DNA of 64,000 nucleotides from an uncultured Gammaproteobacteria bacterium (lineage in GTDB: Bacteria > Pseudomonadota > Gammaproteobacteria > UBA4575), in contig OX638335.1 in NCBI GenBank assembly GCA_951812785.1, positions 1,227,902 through 1,291,901 of the forward strand, given 5' to 3'. The notes under the pieces are model-generated. The model worked only from the letters and a program-made list of their open reading frames with translations, had not been told where the DNA came from and did no database searches. This document shows, piece by piece, positions 32,336 to 40,739 of this stretch (its first letter is position 1; each line of letters begins with the position of its first letter). A program made the translations under genes and the position numbers.

Positions 32336-33587
32336 TCATATTAAGCCAAATCTAAGCCTGCAAGACCAAACCACGGAATTTCTGCTATATACCGCGCCCA
32401 ATGGCGAGGTAAAGATTGAGGTGCTGTTAAGTAATGAAACCCTTTGGCTGACGCAGGCGCGCATGGCGGCACTGTTTGGTGTGCAGCGGCCAGCGATTAC
32501 CAAACACTTAAGAAATATCTTTGAAAGCAATGAGTTAAAAGAAGATGTGGTGTGTTCCATTTTGGAACATACCGCTGAACACGGGGCCATTCCGGGGAAA
32601 AAACAAACTCAAAACGTAAAATACTACAACCTCGATGCGGTAATCTCAGTGGGGTATCGCGTCAACTCTAGTCAGGCAACCCAGTTCCGTATTTGGGCGA
32701 CCCAGCGAATCAAAGAATATATCACCAAAGGCTTTGCCATGGATGATGAGCGCCTTAAAAACGGTCAGTACTTTGGTAAGGATTACTTTAAAGAGCTGCT
32801 GGAACGGGTGCGTTCTATTCGCGCCAGTGAACGGCGGATCTATCAACAGATTACCGATATCTTTGCTGAATGCAGTATTGATTACGACCCCAACTCTGAA
32901 ACCACGCGTTTGTTTTACGCGCATGTGCAAGATAAGTTTCATTTTGCCATTACCGGCCATACCGCGGCAGAAATTATTTCACTGAAAGCAGACGCCAGTA
33001 AGCCCTTGATGGGCATGACGACCTATAAAAATGCACCTGATGGTCGGGTGCTGAAGTCAGATTCAACCATTGCCAAAAATTATTTAGCTGAGGCGGATAT
33101 TAAAAAGCTAGAACGTGCTGTGTCGGCTTTCTTTGACTATATCGAAGGGATTATCGAGCACCGTAACAGCTTCACTATGGAGAGTTTTGCTGAAAGCGTG
33201 AACAAGTTTTTGACTTTTAATGAGTATCAGGTTCTGGAAGGCTTCGGGAATATCAGCCGAAAGCAGGCGAAGGACGACGTTGATCCCATCGAGGCGCGAC
33301 AGACCGATCCGGAGAAGACACCCACCTTTACCACTTGCGCCGCCCGTTACATCCGTGCCCATCGCCGGGGTTGGAAGAACGCCAAGCACGCCCGGCCTGA
33401 GATCGGCAAGAAGAAGGTGGACACTGTCACCACTAAAGACATTCTGAAAATCCTCTCTCCCATCTGGACCACCAAGACAGAAACCGCCAAGCGGGTGCAA
33501 GGCCGGATTGAAAACATCCTCGACTATGCCGCCGCCCACAGATACCGCGATCCCTTGAACCCCGCCTGCTGGCGTTGCAGTTTCTGA
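32328..33587 (+). CDS. RhuM-family protein with an integrase fragment as its C-terminus
   Basis: Residues 1-310 form a RhuM (virulence-associated, Fic/DOC-neighbour) protein: MVDHIKPNLSLQDQTTEFLL, WLTQARMAALFGVQRPAITK (DNA-binding-like region), YYNLDAVISVGYRVNSSQAT. RhuM genes often sit in type I R-M operons, as here; function is not established. The start at 32328 is chosen by the family N-terminus. After FGNISRKQA (about 33265) the frame enters a tyrosine-integrase middle region (FTTCAARYIRAHRRGWKNAK) and stops at 33587. The natural RhuM C-terminus (some 20-40 residues) is therefore replaced. Confidence 0.8.
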   Translation: MVDHIKPNLSLQDQTTEFLLYTAPNGEVKIEVLLSNETLWLTQARMAALFGVQRPAITKHLRNIFESNELKEDVVCSILEHTAEHGAIPGKKQTQNVKYYNLDAVISVGYRVNSSQATQFRIWATQRIKEYITKGFAMDDERLKNGQYFGKDYFKELLERVRSIRASERRIYQQITDIFAECSIDYDPNSETTRLFYAHVQDKFHFAITGHTAAEIISLKADASKPLMGMTTYKNAPDGRVLKSDSTIAKNYLAEADIKKLERAVSAFFDYIEGIIEHRNSFTMESFAESVNKFLTFNEYQVLEGFGNISRKQAKDDVDPIEARQTDPEKTPTFTTCAARYIRAHRRGWKNAKHARPEIGKKKVDTVTTKDILKILSPIWTTKTETAKRVQGRIENILDYAAAHRYRDPLNPACWRCSF

Positions 33588-34098
33588 TTCTCACCGCCAC
33601 CCGTACCAGCGAGGTGCTACAAGCCCAGTGGAATGAAATCGACCTGGAGGCCGCTGTCTGGACCGTACCCGCCGAACGGATGAAGGTCCGGCGTTGATAC
33701 ATCGGGTTCCCCTCTCCGTTGTCGCCGTGAGCATTCTGGAGGCTCTGCCTTGCATCACGGGCAATCCCCATCTCTTCCCCGGCGCGCGCCATGGCCGCCC
33801 CTTGTCCAATATGGCGTTGTTGCAACTGATGCGCGGCATGGGGTACGGCGTGGCCGGCAACCGGGGTGACTACGTGCCCCACGGTTTCCGTTCCAGCTTC
33901 CGCGACTGGTCCGGCGAGGTCTCCAGCTTCCCGCGAGACATGGCGGAAATGGCCTTGGACCATGTCATCGAAAACAAGGTGGAAGCGGCCTATCGGCGCG
34001 GCGACCTGTTCGCAAAGCGACGCAAGATGATGCAGGAGTGGGCCGACTATGTGAACATGCAGCAGGCTGAAGTGATCCCGCTCAACAAACACACCTGA
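33271..34098 (+). pseudogene. P4-type tyrosine integrase remnant
   Basis: Three pieces of one prophage/island integrase lie in succession. The SAM-like core-binding part (GWKNAKHARPEIG, TAKRVQGRIENILDYA) is read in the RhuM frame. Then LILTATRTSEVLQAQWNEID (first catalytic Arg) is read in another frame to a stop near 33697. The last piece, HGFRSSFRDWSGEVSSFPRD with KVEAAYRRGDLFAKRRKMM (His-x-x-Arg and Tyr), runs to 34098. Internal deletions are visible (KHARPEIG skips about 20 residues). Such integrases insert islands at tRNA genes; the tRNA-Ser at 47.7 kb is a candidate target. It cannot be active. Confidence 0.85.
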
Positions 34099-34345
34099 CC
34101 CACCCAGGGGTGCCCCACGCGCAGCGACCCGCCGGGCGGGGAAGTTCCGATAACTCGAACTCGACCAGACAAACAGGACAACCTGCGCCATTACGGTACT
34201 CGGCGGTAAATCGGTCACGGGGAAACTCTCGTTGCGCGTTGTAGGGTTCCTCAATGGCCGTCACTCGTTCCAGCGGTATTCAGCCGCTATCGTCTATATT
34301 ACGATAATTTTTGACCCTAAATCGGTTCGCTGTGAGCTTCACGGT
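34099..34345. other. Gap after the integrase remnant
   Basis: 247 bp without a supported complete gene. On the minus strand 34082-34264 could encode a 60-residue piece (REFPRDRFTAEYRNGAGCPV) with a two-cysteine motif. It has no recognised family and may be the end of a lost gene. The GC-rich composition matches the integrase block up to about 34260; the following 80 bp are AT-rich. Confidence 0.4.
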
Positions 34346-37024
34346 CTATTTCTTTTCCGTATGATCATGCGGCCCTAAAAAACGCTCACCATTGAAGTGA
34401 ATAAGATGGGTAGGCGCATCCGCGCACCAAACTTCCGTTTCCCATGATATTTCGCTCAGATATCGGCCCATGATCGCTCGATCAGGAAACGCAGTTACAT
34501 AAACTAGTCCGGCTTTTGATCCCGCGAATAGCTCCGCTAGTTCATTGTGCCGCTTCGCATCGACAGGGCCATGACTGGTGACAGATTCAACGAGCAATAG
34601 CCAGTCTTTCTCGACAAAATACAGAACCACGTCCGGCATTTTGCCGTGTTGATCGACCGTCACGCCAAGGGACGCGAGCCGCTCTTCCTCAAAATAGCCA
34701 ATCTTCGAGCCTGTATCGCCGACATAGATCACTTCCGAATTGGGTGCGAATCTTGGTGCAAATTCCGTAATGATTTGCTTGATTAACTCGCTGTGCGCCC
34801 CGGGCGTTAAAGTGATCTCCTGACCTTCGGCAACTTGAACCGGAATCATCTGCATTTCACGGTGTTTTGCCCATTTCGCCGCAAGCGTTTCCTGTCCCTC
34901 CAAATATTCGGTTAGCGTCGCTTCCCACGAATCAGTCCCGAAAGTTTGAATAACTTCGAATGCCTCTTGGCTGATCTGATAACAAGCTTTTGGGCTATTT
35001 ACAGGGCGCGTCGGTTCGTCGGGATTGTAGAGCGCGATTCCGGCCTCAACGAACTGGTGCATGGTTTGACGACGGAAAGTCTCGCGGGTATTTGGAGCAT
35101 ATTCTCGACCATAGTGCTCGCGGCAGTAATCCATGATCGGCGTGATACCCATCAACGGTTTTTCCAAACTGTCCCAAGTGCCAGAAGGCTTAAGATCAAG
35201 AATTGCCAACAACGTCAGGGCTGATCTTTCGTTCTGCAGCCCTCTCGGCATACCTAGGGCACGTACAATTTCTAACGCCTCGTCTATTTTGCGTTGCGCG
35301 AGTAATGGATTTTCGTCATCGGCCATGTGTGCTAATTCCCCCTCAATTAGGTTGTCGGTCTCCTGTTGGGAGAGTGTTGCGCCACGGGTCGATTTTCCAA
35401 TGCGCTCAAGCGTTTCCCTGTCTGGATAATTTAGTGATCGTAAGTCGGTCGCGTTGACCTGAGTATGCCCGTTGAATTGCCGGAAAAACCGATCAACGAG
35501 GCTGCTGTTCAAATACACGCACAAGCCTGCGGCAAGCGACTTCGAAAACCCTTTCTGATTGACATGATATACATTCAAATGATTCTCAAAGCCGATTAGC
35601 TCACTCTGCAAACTAGATGAGTACATCGAAGCCACTACCCGCCGCGCTTCCTCTTTCGAGGTAAAGCGTTTTGTGACAACGAAATGGCCTTTGTTATTCC
35701 ATAGCCATTTTCGGGTGTTGTCGTTTACTTCAATGGCGTTCGACTTCTTCATGGCTTTGGGCCATTCGAGTACACCGCCCTTAAAGTGCGCCGCATACAA
35801 AAGTGGGGCTGTGTGTTCGTTGGGTTCAGCGCGTAAATCATCCTTAAGCCGAAAATCTACCACTGGCCCTGTCGATAGCTCTAATCCAAGATCGGCAAGC
35901 GTCGTTGTGAAGCTCGCCATACGATCAACAATGCTCTGCTCAAGATCATTGGCAGCAATGTACAAAAACATGTCGGAATCGTTGGGATTCAGCACTGCCG
36001 CGTAGTTAACGACGCGTTGAGTCATGTCTGTTGCCGTGCATTCCTGTGAGCTTGCGTCAAAATGAAAATCTCCGCCTCTGCTAGTGGTGATTCGCACTTT
36101 TGATGGCTTCGCGCCCTTCACAGCATGGATGATTATGTTTTCCTGCAAGACTTTATCGCCTTTAAAGGCGTGATTTCGTTTCTCGAAAATATGAATGTGC
36201 AGCAGTCCCATCATCGAGAAAAACTGTTCTCTAAAGGGCTTGAAATACGGCCCATTGCAGAAAGATCGCGGCACGATCGCCACCATCTCCCCGCCATTTC
36301 GCAAACGCTCCGCGGCAAGGAACATGAAGCCTGTGTACAGATTCGATGTTTCAATTCCGGCCTTGCGCAAGGCCGCTCGATGCCCCGATCCCGCGTTAAT
36401 CTTCTTGTAAGGCGGGTTCATAATGACGTGGGTAAACTCATCTTTCGAAGCTTTTTGCCCGCGAAAAATATCAATCTGATGATTGTCTGAATGACTTAGG
36501 ATAAAATCGTTCGTTCGTATTTCGCTGCTCGCCGCTATGTCTGCGCCTGCGCATTGCGTCTCAGCCTCGCCCAACGTGCTCGACAGATAATCGAGCAACA
36601 TAGGTTCGATCTCGTAGCAGATTAGCGAAGCCGATTGTGGTTTCTCCAAGCGGTTGCAGAGCATTTCGACAAAGGCGGCTGTTAATGAGCCTACACCCGC
36701 CCCTGCATCCAGTAGCCGAATGTCGTCGCTTGCCTCAGAAAACAAACTCGCCATGAAATGACCAATCGGCGCGGGGGTCATATATTGGCCGATGGCTGTT
36801 CTCTTTTTCGGATCAAGTTTTAGCGATGCGTCAACTCGATAAAATTCGGTTGTTTCGGTGACGGCCTGGCGAGTTATCCGAGAAATCGACACATCGTGTT
36901 GCTGGGCAAGGCGAACCAATTCGGCGTGTTCATCTTCACGCAGATTTACAGTTACTTTTGTCGCCTTCAAAGCATCCTCATCCGAATCAAAAAAACCTGA
37001 GCATCGTGCATCAAAATGCTGCAC
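34346..37024 (-). CDS. Single-chain restriction-modification enzyme: RHH + N6-adenine methylase + BsuBI/PstI-type nuclease
   Basis: An 892-residue fusion. Residues about 20-60 (KVTVNLREDEHAELVRLAQQ, ISRITRQAV) look like a ribbon-helix-helix DNA-binding module. An Eco57I/type IIG-like methylase follows: TAIGQYMTPAPIGHFM, motif I LLDAGAGVGSLTAAF, catalytic NPPY near 202-205. The last 150 residues match the BsuBI/PstI endonuclease family: VIYVGDTGSKIGYFEEERL, QHGKMPDVVLYFVEKDWLLL, ESVTSHGPVDAKRHNEL (PD...E-x-V-type site near 796-813). In classical PstI systems these are two proteins. The RHH part may act as a built-in regulator or specificity aid; that is inference. Confidence 0.85.
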   Translation of the reverse strand: MQHFDARCSGFFDSDEDALKATKVTVNLREDEHAELVRLAQQHDVSISRITRQAVTETTEFYRVDASLKLDPKKRTAIGQYMTPAPIGHFMASLFSEASDDIRLLDAGAGVGSLTAAFVEMLCNRLEKPQSASLICYEIEPMLLDYLSSTLGEAETQCAGADIAASSEIRTNDFILSHSDNHQIDIFRGQKASKDEFTHVIMNPPYKKINAGSGHRAALRKAGIETSNLYTGFMFLAAERLRNGGEMVAIVPRSFCNGPYFKPFREQFFSMMGLLHIHIFEKRNHAFKGDKVLQENIIIHAVKGAKPSKVRITTSRGGDFHFDASSQECTATDMTQRVVNYAAVLNPNDSDMFLYIAANDLEQSIVDRMASFTTTLADLGLELSTGPVVDFRLKDDLRAEPNEHTAPLLYAAHFKGGVLEWPKAMKKSNAIEVNDNTRKWLWNNKGHFVVTKRFTSKEEARRVVASMYSSSLQSELIGFENHLNVYHVNQKGFSKSLAAGLCVYLNSSLVDRFFRQFNGHTQVNATDLRSLNYPDRETLERIGKSTRGATLSQQETDNLIEGELAHMADDENPLLAQRKIDEALEIVRALGMPRGLQNERSALTLLAILDLKPSGTWDSLEKPLMGITPIMDYCREHYGREYAPNTRETFRRQTMHQFVEAGIALYNPDEPTRPVNSPKACYQISQEAFEVIQTFGTDSWEATLTEYLEGQETLAAKWAKHREMQMIPVQVAEGQEITLTPGAHSELIKQIITEFAPRFAPNSEVIYVGDTGSKIGYFEEERLASLGVTVDQHGKMPDVVLYFVEKDWLLLVESVTSHGPVDAKRHNELAELFAGSKAGLVYVTAFPDRAIMGRYLSEISWETEVWCADAPTHLIHFNGERFLGPHDHTEKK

Positions 37025-37031
37025 TTTTCAA

Positions 37032-37594
37032 TTATTCCTTTGAGAGACGCGCCGCAGGCGTGTCCGAAAAAAACATTTCTCCGCGGTTGCGGATGACGTT
37101 ATGGCATTGGTGCAGCAGGTCAGGGAATTCCTTTTCCTTGAAGGAGCGGAGCTTGGAAAATAGTTCCTCAATGTCCTTGTCGGTGGTGGCATCACCGTGG
37201 GGGATGTTTTCTATCTCTTCTGTGTAGCCTGGCACCTTAGTCTTTACTTTACGCGCCAGTATTTGGTTTCCCGCGAGTTGTGGGTAACGAAAAACGGCGC
37301 ACCGCAAATGCGAGCGTAGTTTTCACCTTGGCCGTAATCCTGTGGCTTAATGGTGGTGACGTTATCGGCCTTGTCCTGCTCCGTTCGCCAGATGACGAAA
37401 TCCGCTCGGGCAGAGGCGGACCCTCTCCCGGTAAGGTCCAATTCTTCCGCGATTTGATCCGTGGTAAATCCATACTCGTTGACCAGCACAAGCAAGTATT
37501 CCTGCCGGACGGTCTCTTCCGGGGTTTCCACCAGCCATTTACTACGGATGTGACTCCAGATTTTTCCTTTTGGCTCATCCCGTTTTATTTTCAA
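37032..37594 (-). pseudogene. N-terminal fragment of a type I-like methylase with an HSDR_N domain
   Basis: The frame from 37594 reads MKIKRDEPKGKIWSHIRSKW, YLLVLVNEYGFTTDQIAEEL, ADFVIWRTEQDKADN, YGQGENYARICGAPFFVTHN. It then shifts frame near 37250 to PGYTEEIENIPHGDATTDKD and FPDLLHQCHNVIRNRGEMF. Relatives carry a VVECKSDN-type segment between DKAD and NVTTIKP, and here about 10-12 residues including that nuclease-like motif are missing. The long methylase part is absent, cut off just before the PstI-like fusion gene. It is a fossil of an earlier R-M system. Confidence 0.75.
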
Positions 37595-37609
37595 GGTGCT
37601 TATTTTTCT

Positions 37610-37786
37610 TTAATATCCCTGCTTGGATTTTTCAACGGGTATCCCTTTCTTGTCGCAGTAATCCATGATCAGCACCGCCACCATGTTGGCGATGGAACGA
37701 TACTCTTGCTCCGCTGCCGTGCGCAGCGCCTCTTTCAGTGCCGGTTCGATGCGAAAGGTCAGCGTGGTGGTCTTGGTTGTGGCCAT
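37610..37786 (-). CDS. Small RHH/CopG-like DNA-binding protein
   Basis: A 58-residue protein: MATTKTTTLTFRIEPALKEA, then a helix ending NMVAVLIMDYCDKKG. The beta-strand plus two helices is the ribbon-helix-helix layout of CopG-type repressors found on integrative elements. GAGGGGAG precedes the ATG at 37786; a longer upstream reading has no support. Three TACTGTA repeats at 37810-37837, just upstream, are a likely operator. It is divergent from the gene at 37889. Confidence 0.7.
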   Translation of the reverse strand: MATTKTTTLTFRIEPALKEALRTAAEQEYRSIANMVAVLIMDYCDKKGIPVEKSKQGY

Positions 37787-37809
37787 GGCTCCCCTCGGTT
37801 CTGACGATC

Positions 37810-37837
37810 TACTGTAAATATACTGTAATGTACTGCA
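37810..37837. promoter_or_regulatory. Three phased TACTGTA repeats, likely operator
   Basis: TACTGTA at 37810-37816, TACTGTA at 37821-37827 and TACTGCA at 37831-37837 are spaced 11 and 10 bp apart, one helical turn each, between the divergent RHH gene and the gene at 37889. Such direct repeats are typical binding sites for RHH proteins. Confidence 0.6.
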
Positions 37838-37888
37838 ACATCCCATATCATCCAAGGGATTCAGAACAATACGGCTCAGGAGGGACGC

Positions 37889-38173
37889 ATGGCCCGGCAC
37901 TACTCCACCAGGAACTGCTTCCGGCAGATACCCAATGCCCTGCTGGCCCGCTATTTCCATGAGCGGAAGCTGTTCACCGATCTGGACTTCGCGGCCATGA
38001 AGGAAACCAAGCCGGATGCGCTGTTTGACGCCTGGCTCTACCTGCCCAAGGAACAGCGCAAGCCGATGGATGCCGAGTTTCAGGACATCTTCGATCTGAG
38101 CTGCGAGAAGGGGTTCCGAGCCATCATCGACGAGGCCCGCTGGCTGCAACCAGGCGACCCTCAAGGCTTCTAA
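37889..38173 (+). CDS. Integrative-element protein of unknown function
   Basis: A 94-residue protein, MARHYSTRNCFRQIPNALLA, then LDFAAMKETKPDALFDAWL and DIFDLSCEKGFRAIIDEARW. Relatives are common just upstream of the primase gene on integrative elements; no function is known to me. A strong AGGAGGG precedes the ATG. The last residues (PGDPQGF) may be altered, since the family end usually differs. Confidence 0.65.
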   Translation: MARHYSTRNCFRQIPNALLARYFHERKLFTDLDFAAMKETKPDALFDAWLYLPKEQRKPMDAEFQDIFDLSCEKGFRAIIDEARWLQPGDPQGF

Positions 38174-38195
38174 ACGCTCCCGTAATGTTACCGGC

Positions 38196-38303
38196 TTGGC
38201 CGCCCGTATCAAAGCGGTCATCGTCGCCCTGGCGCTGTGGGGACTGCTCCCCGTGGCCGTGGCGGACGGGCTGATTAACCTGGGAGGGCTGCGCGATGAT
38301 TGA
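38196..38303 (+). CDS. Very small single-helix membrane protein (tentative)
   Basis: A 35-residue frame, from TTG at 38196, reads LAARIKAVIVALALWGLLPV and ends NLGGLRDD, with one hydrophobic helix. Similar short proteins precede the primase of this element type, and it overlaps the primase ATG by 8 bp. The start codon is uncertain and no clear ribosome-binding site is seen. Confidence 0.4.
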   Translation: MAARIKAVIVALALWGLLPVAVADGLINLGGLRDD

Positions 38304-39783
38304 CGCCCTCTCTAACTTCCGCGATGCGATCCGCGCCAGCGGGCTGGAGCCGCCCGACGTGATCGAGCCCGGCAAGCTGCACCGTTTCCCCGGCAGCGGC
38401 AAGCGCCCGAGCAACCGGGCCGGATTGTGCCTGTTGTTTGACGACCGGCGAGGCGGTTGTTTCGGTGACTGGTCTACCGGCCTCTCCGAGACCTGGCAGG
38501 CGGAAAGGGACAAGTCCTGTTCAAGAGTCGAACGGGCAGCGTTCATGCGCCGGGTGGAAACCGCGAAACAACAGGCCGAGACGGAACGCCAACAACAGTA
38601 TGCCGATGCCACTGCAAAGGCCTTATCGGTCTGGCATGCAACCATGCCAGCGAATGATGATCACCCCTATCTTGTACGCAAGGGAATTACGGCCAATGGG
38701 GCGCGCTTGCATCAAGGGGCACTGGTTATCCCGGTTCGGCCAGGTGGGTGAGGTTCACTCCCTGCAATTCATCAAGGATGATGGCCACAAGCGATTCTTG
38801 AACGGCGGGCAGATTGCCGGCGGGTATTTCAGTATCGGCGCTAACGAGGGGGCGGATGCGTTGTTTATTGCCGAGGGATTCGCCACGGGCGCAACCCTTC
38901 ACCAGGCGACGGGCTATCCGGTCGCGGTTGCGTTCAACGCGGGCAATCTGGAGCCGGTGGCCATTGCCATGCGCAAACAATCGCCCGGGCTATCAGTGGC
39001 AAGGTTGCCGTGCCGAGCTTCGGAGATCAGCGTTCGGCTGGCGTGACGGACTTTAACGACATGGCGGCATTGCTTGGACTTGAGGCGGTCGCCACGGCCA
39101 TTCATGAGGCAATCACACCAGGACAGTACTGACGATGGCGTATGGCCCGAACCGCTTCCCCTGACAGCCAAGATCGATCCCGAACCCTATCCCCTGGATA
39201 CGCTGCCGAAGACGCTACGCGCCGCCGTGGAGGAAGTCCGCGCTTTCACCAAGGCACCGACGCCGCTGGTGGCATCCAGCGCCCTGGCGGCGTTGTCGCT
39301 GGCCGTGCAGGCCGAAGCTGCCAAGCCGCTGATCAGGGATCATATGGCGGCAAAGGAAGCCTGGGAGGCGAAACACGGCGGCATCAAGGACAAAATCCGC
39401 CAGCTTTCAAAGCCGGGAAAACCCTCACACGAACAGGAAGAGGCCCTGCGCGATCTGGCGCATGACAAACCGTCACCGCCACAGGTGCCCCGATTAATCT
39501 ATGCCGACGCCACCCTCCGGAAGCCCTGAAATGGAACCTGGCCAAAGGCTGGCCGTCTAGTGACGTGGTATCGAGTGAAGCGGGGCTGGTGTTCGGGGCG
39601 CATGGCATGGGCAAGGATTTGGTCATGCGCAATCTAGCCACCCTGAACCGGCTTTGGGATGGTGCGGATATTGCCACCGAGCGGCGCACCAGCGAATCCT
39701 TCACGGTGCACGGGCCCGGCTGACCATCGCCTTGCAGGTACAGGAAGCCACTCTGCGCAGTTTCTTTGACCGTTCCGGCGGGC
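38296..39783 (+). pseudogene. Toprim/DUF3987 primase of an integrative element, heavily decayed
   Basis: The start (MIDALSNFRDAIRASGLEPP, HRFPGSGKRPSNRAGLC) is followed by a one-base insertion near 38740. LFIAEGFATGATLHQATGYP (toprim core) is then read, but the segment between PGL and GKVAVPSFGD, where the toprim DxD normally lies, is missing. After another frame change DPEPYPLDTLPKTLRAAVEE is read, and the Walker A region after SLAVQ is also missing. Further on, EAGLVFGAHGMGKDLVMRNL and FFDRSGG lead to an abrupt join with a cas4 stump at about 39784. The gene once encoded a replication helicase/primase of a plasmid-like or ICE-like element. Confidence 0.8.
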
Positions 39784-39840
39784 CTGACGCGGGCAGAATA
39801 CGTGGTGTTGCAGGGCGGATATGAGCACATAATCATCCAT
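39784..39840 (-). pseudogene. cas4: cas4 stump of CRISPR locus 2
   Basis: The ATG at 39840 begins MDDYVLISALQHHVFCPRQ, the Cas4 N-terminus with the first cluster cysteine. The match ends at CPRQ, where the sequence joins the primase remnant of the opposite strand. It lies 52 bp after cas7 of locus 2, the normal place for cas4 in type I-C. cas1, cas2 and the array that should follow are gone. Confidence 0.85.
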
Positions 39841-39892
39841 AAGATAGTAAAAAAATTGCGCCAGTGTCTTCGTGTTTGTGTATTCGGTAGAC

Positions 39893-40735
39893 CTAAAAGC
39901 CATCTATTTCGTTGGGAACAAGGCCATCCAGCGGCTGCAATTCATAACTCGCATCTGGCCCAACCTTTAGGCTGCCATGCACCTTGGCGGATGAGTATTG
40001 GCCAGCCTTGGAGCTATGCTCCCACCAGATGACTTTTTCTATATTCATGGAGCCTTCCGGTCTGGCCGCAGATGCATCACCTTCAAACAATCTTGGCAAT
40101 ATCTCTTTGATGACCTCCGCATCATCGTTGCTGAAGCCGGTTCTTTCCGCCAGTTGTGGGGTGATAGCCCCAAAAGCCGCATACACAGCTTTGTCAACCC
40201 GATGTTTCATCCCCATGGTGTCAGATGCCTTCTTTGTGCCATCGCCTTCTCCGCTGACACTCTTGGTGATCTGGGTACTGGTAACACTTACTGGTTCGAT
40301 ACTGAACGCAGACTGAATGGTGACCGGACCGCGAATGGGGATGGATACGCCTTGTCCTTTTGCTTTGCCTTGATAGGCAAATATCTGACCAAAACTTCGC
40401 ACATCAAACCACTTTTCACAGCATCTTCCGGCAATTTCTTCGGGGGTTGATTTTTTGTTGTCAAATGCGGTTTTGCCCAATCCGTGTTTTTCAGATTCTG
40501 CTCTTGCCTTGAGGCTCGGCATTCCATCGGTTTTCTTTTCATCTGATTGAACAAATATGGGATAGTCGGATTCCTGTAGACGATCCCGGATTTTGCGTTT
40601 TAGACAAACGTCGGTTATTTCCCCAAAGCCCTGGTAATCCACGCGAGGGCGGTTTCCGTTCAAAGGGTCGCCATTAGGATTGGCGTTTTTCACAGTGAAA
40701 ATAATCGCAAAGTCGATCTTGTTTTGCAGACCCAT
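39893..40735 (-). CDS. cas7: Cas7 (Csd2), backbone of type I-C Cascade, locus 2
   Basis: A 280-residue Cas7: [81 protein letters not shown] and LAERTGFSNDDAEVI. The ATG at 40735 has GAGG upstream; a longer reading overlaps cas8c. It is intact and clearly diverged from the broken cas7 of locus 1. It is the last complete gene of the operon. Confidence 0.93.
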   Translation of the reverse strand: MGLQNKIDFAIIFTVKNANPNGDPLNGNRPRVDYQGFGEITDVCLKRKIRDRLQESDYPIFVQSDEKKTDGMPSLKARAESEKHGLGKTAFDNKKSTPEEIAGRCCEKWFDVRSFGQIFAYQGKAKGQGVSIPIRGPVTIQSAFSIEPVSVTSTQITKSVSGEGDGTKKASDTMGMKHRVDKAVYAAFGAITPQLAERTGFSNDDAEVIKEILPRLFEGDASAARPEGSMNIEKVIWWEHSSKAGQYSSAKVHGSLKVGPDASYELQPLDGLVPNEIDGF

Positions 40736-40739
40736 GTTG

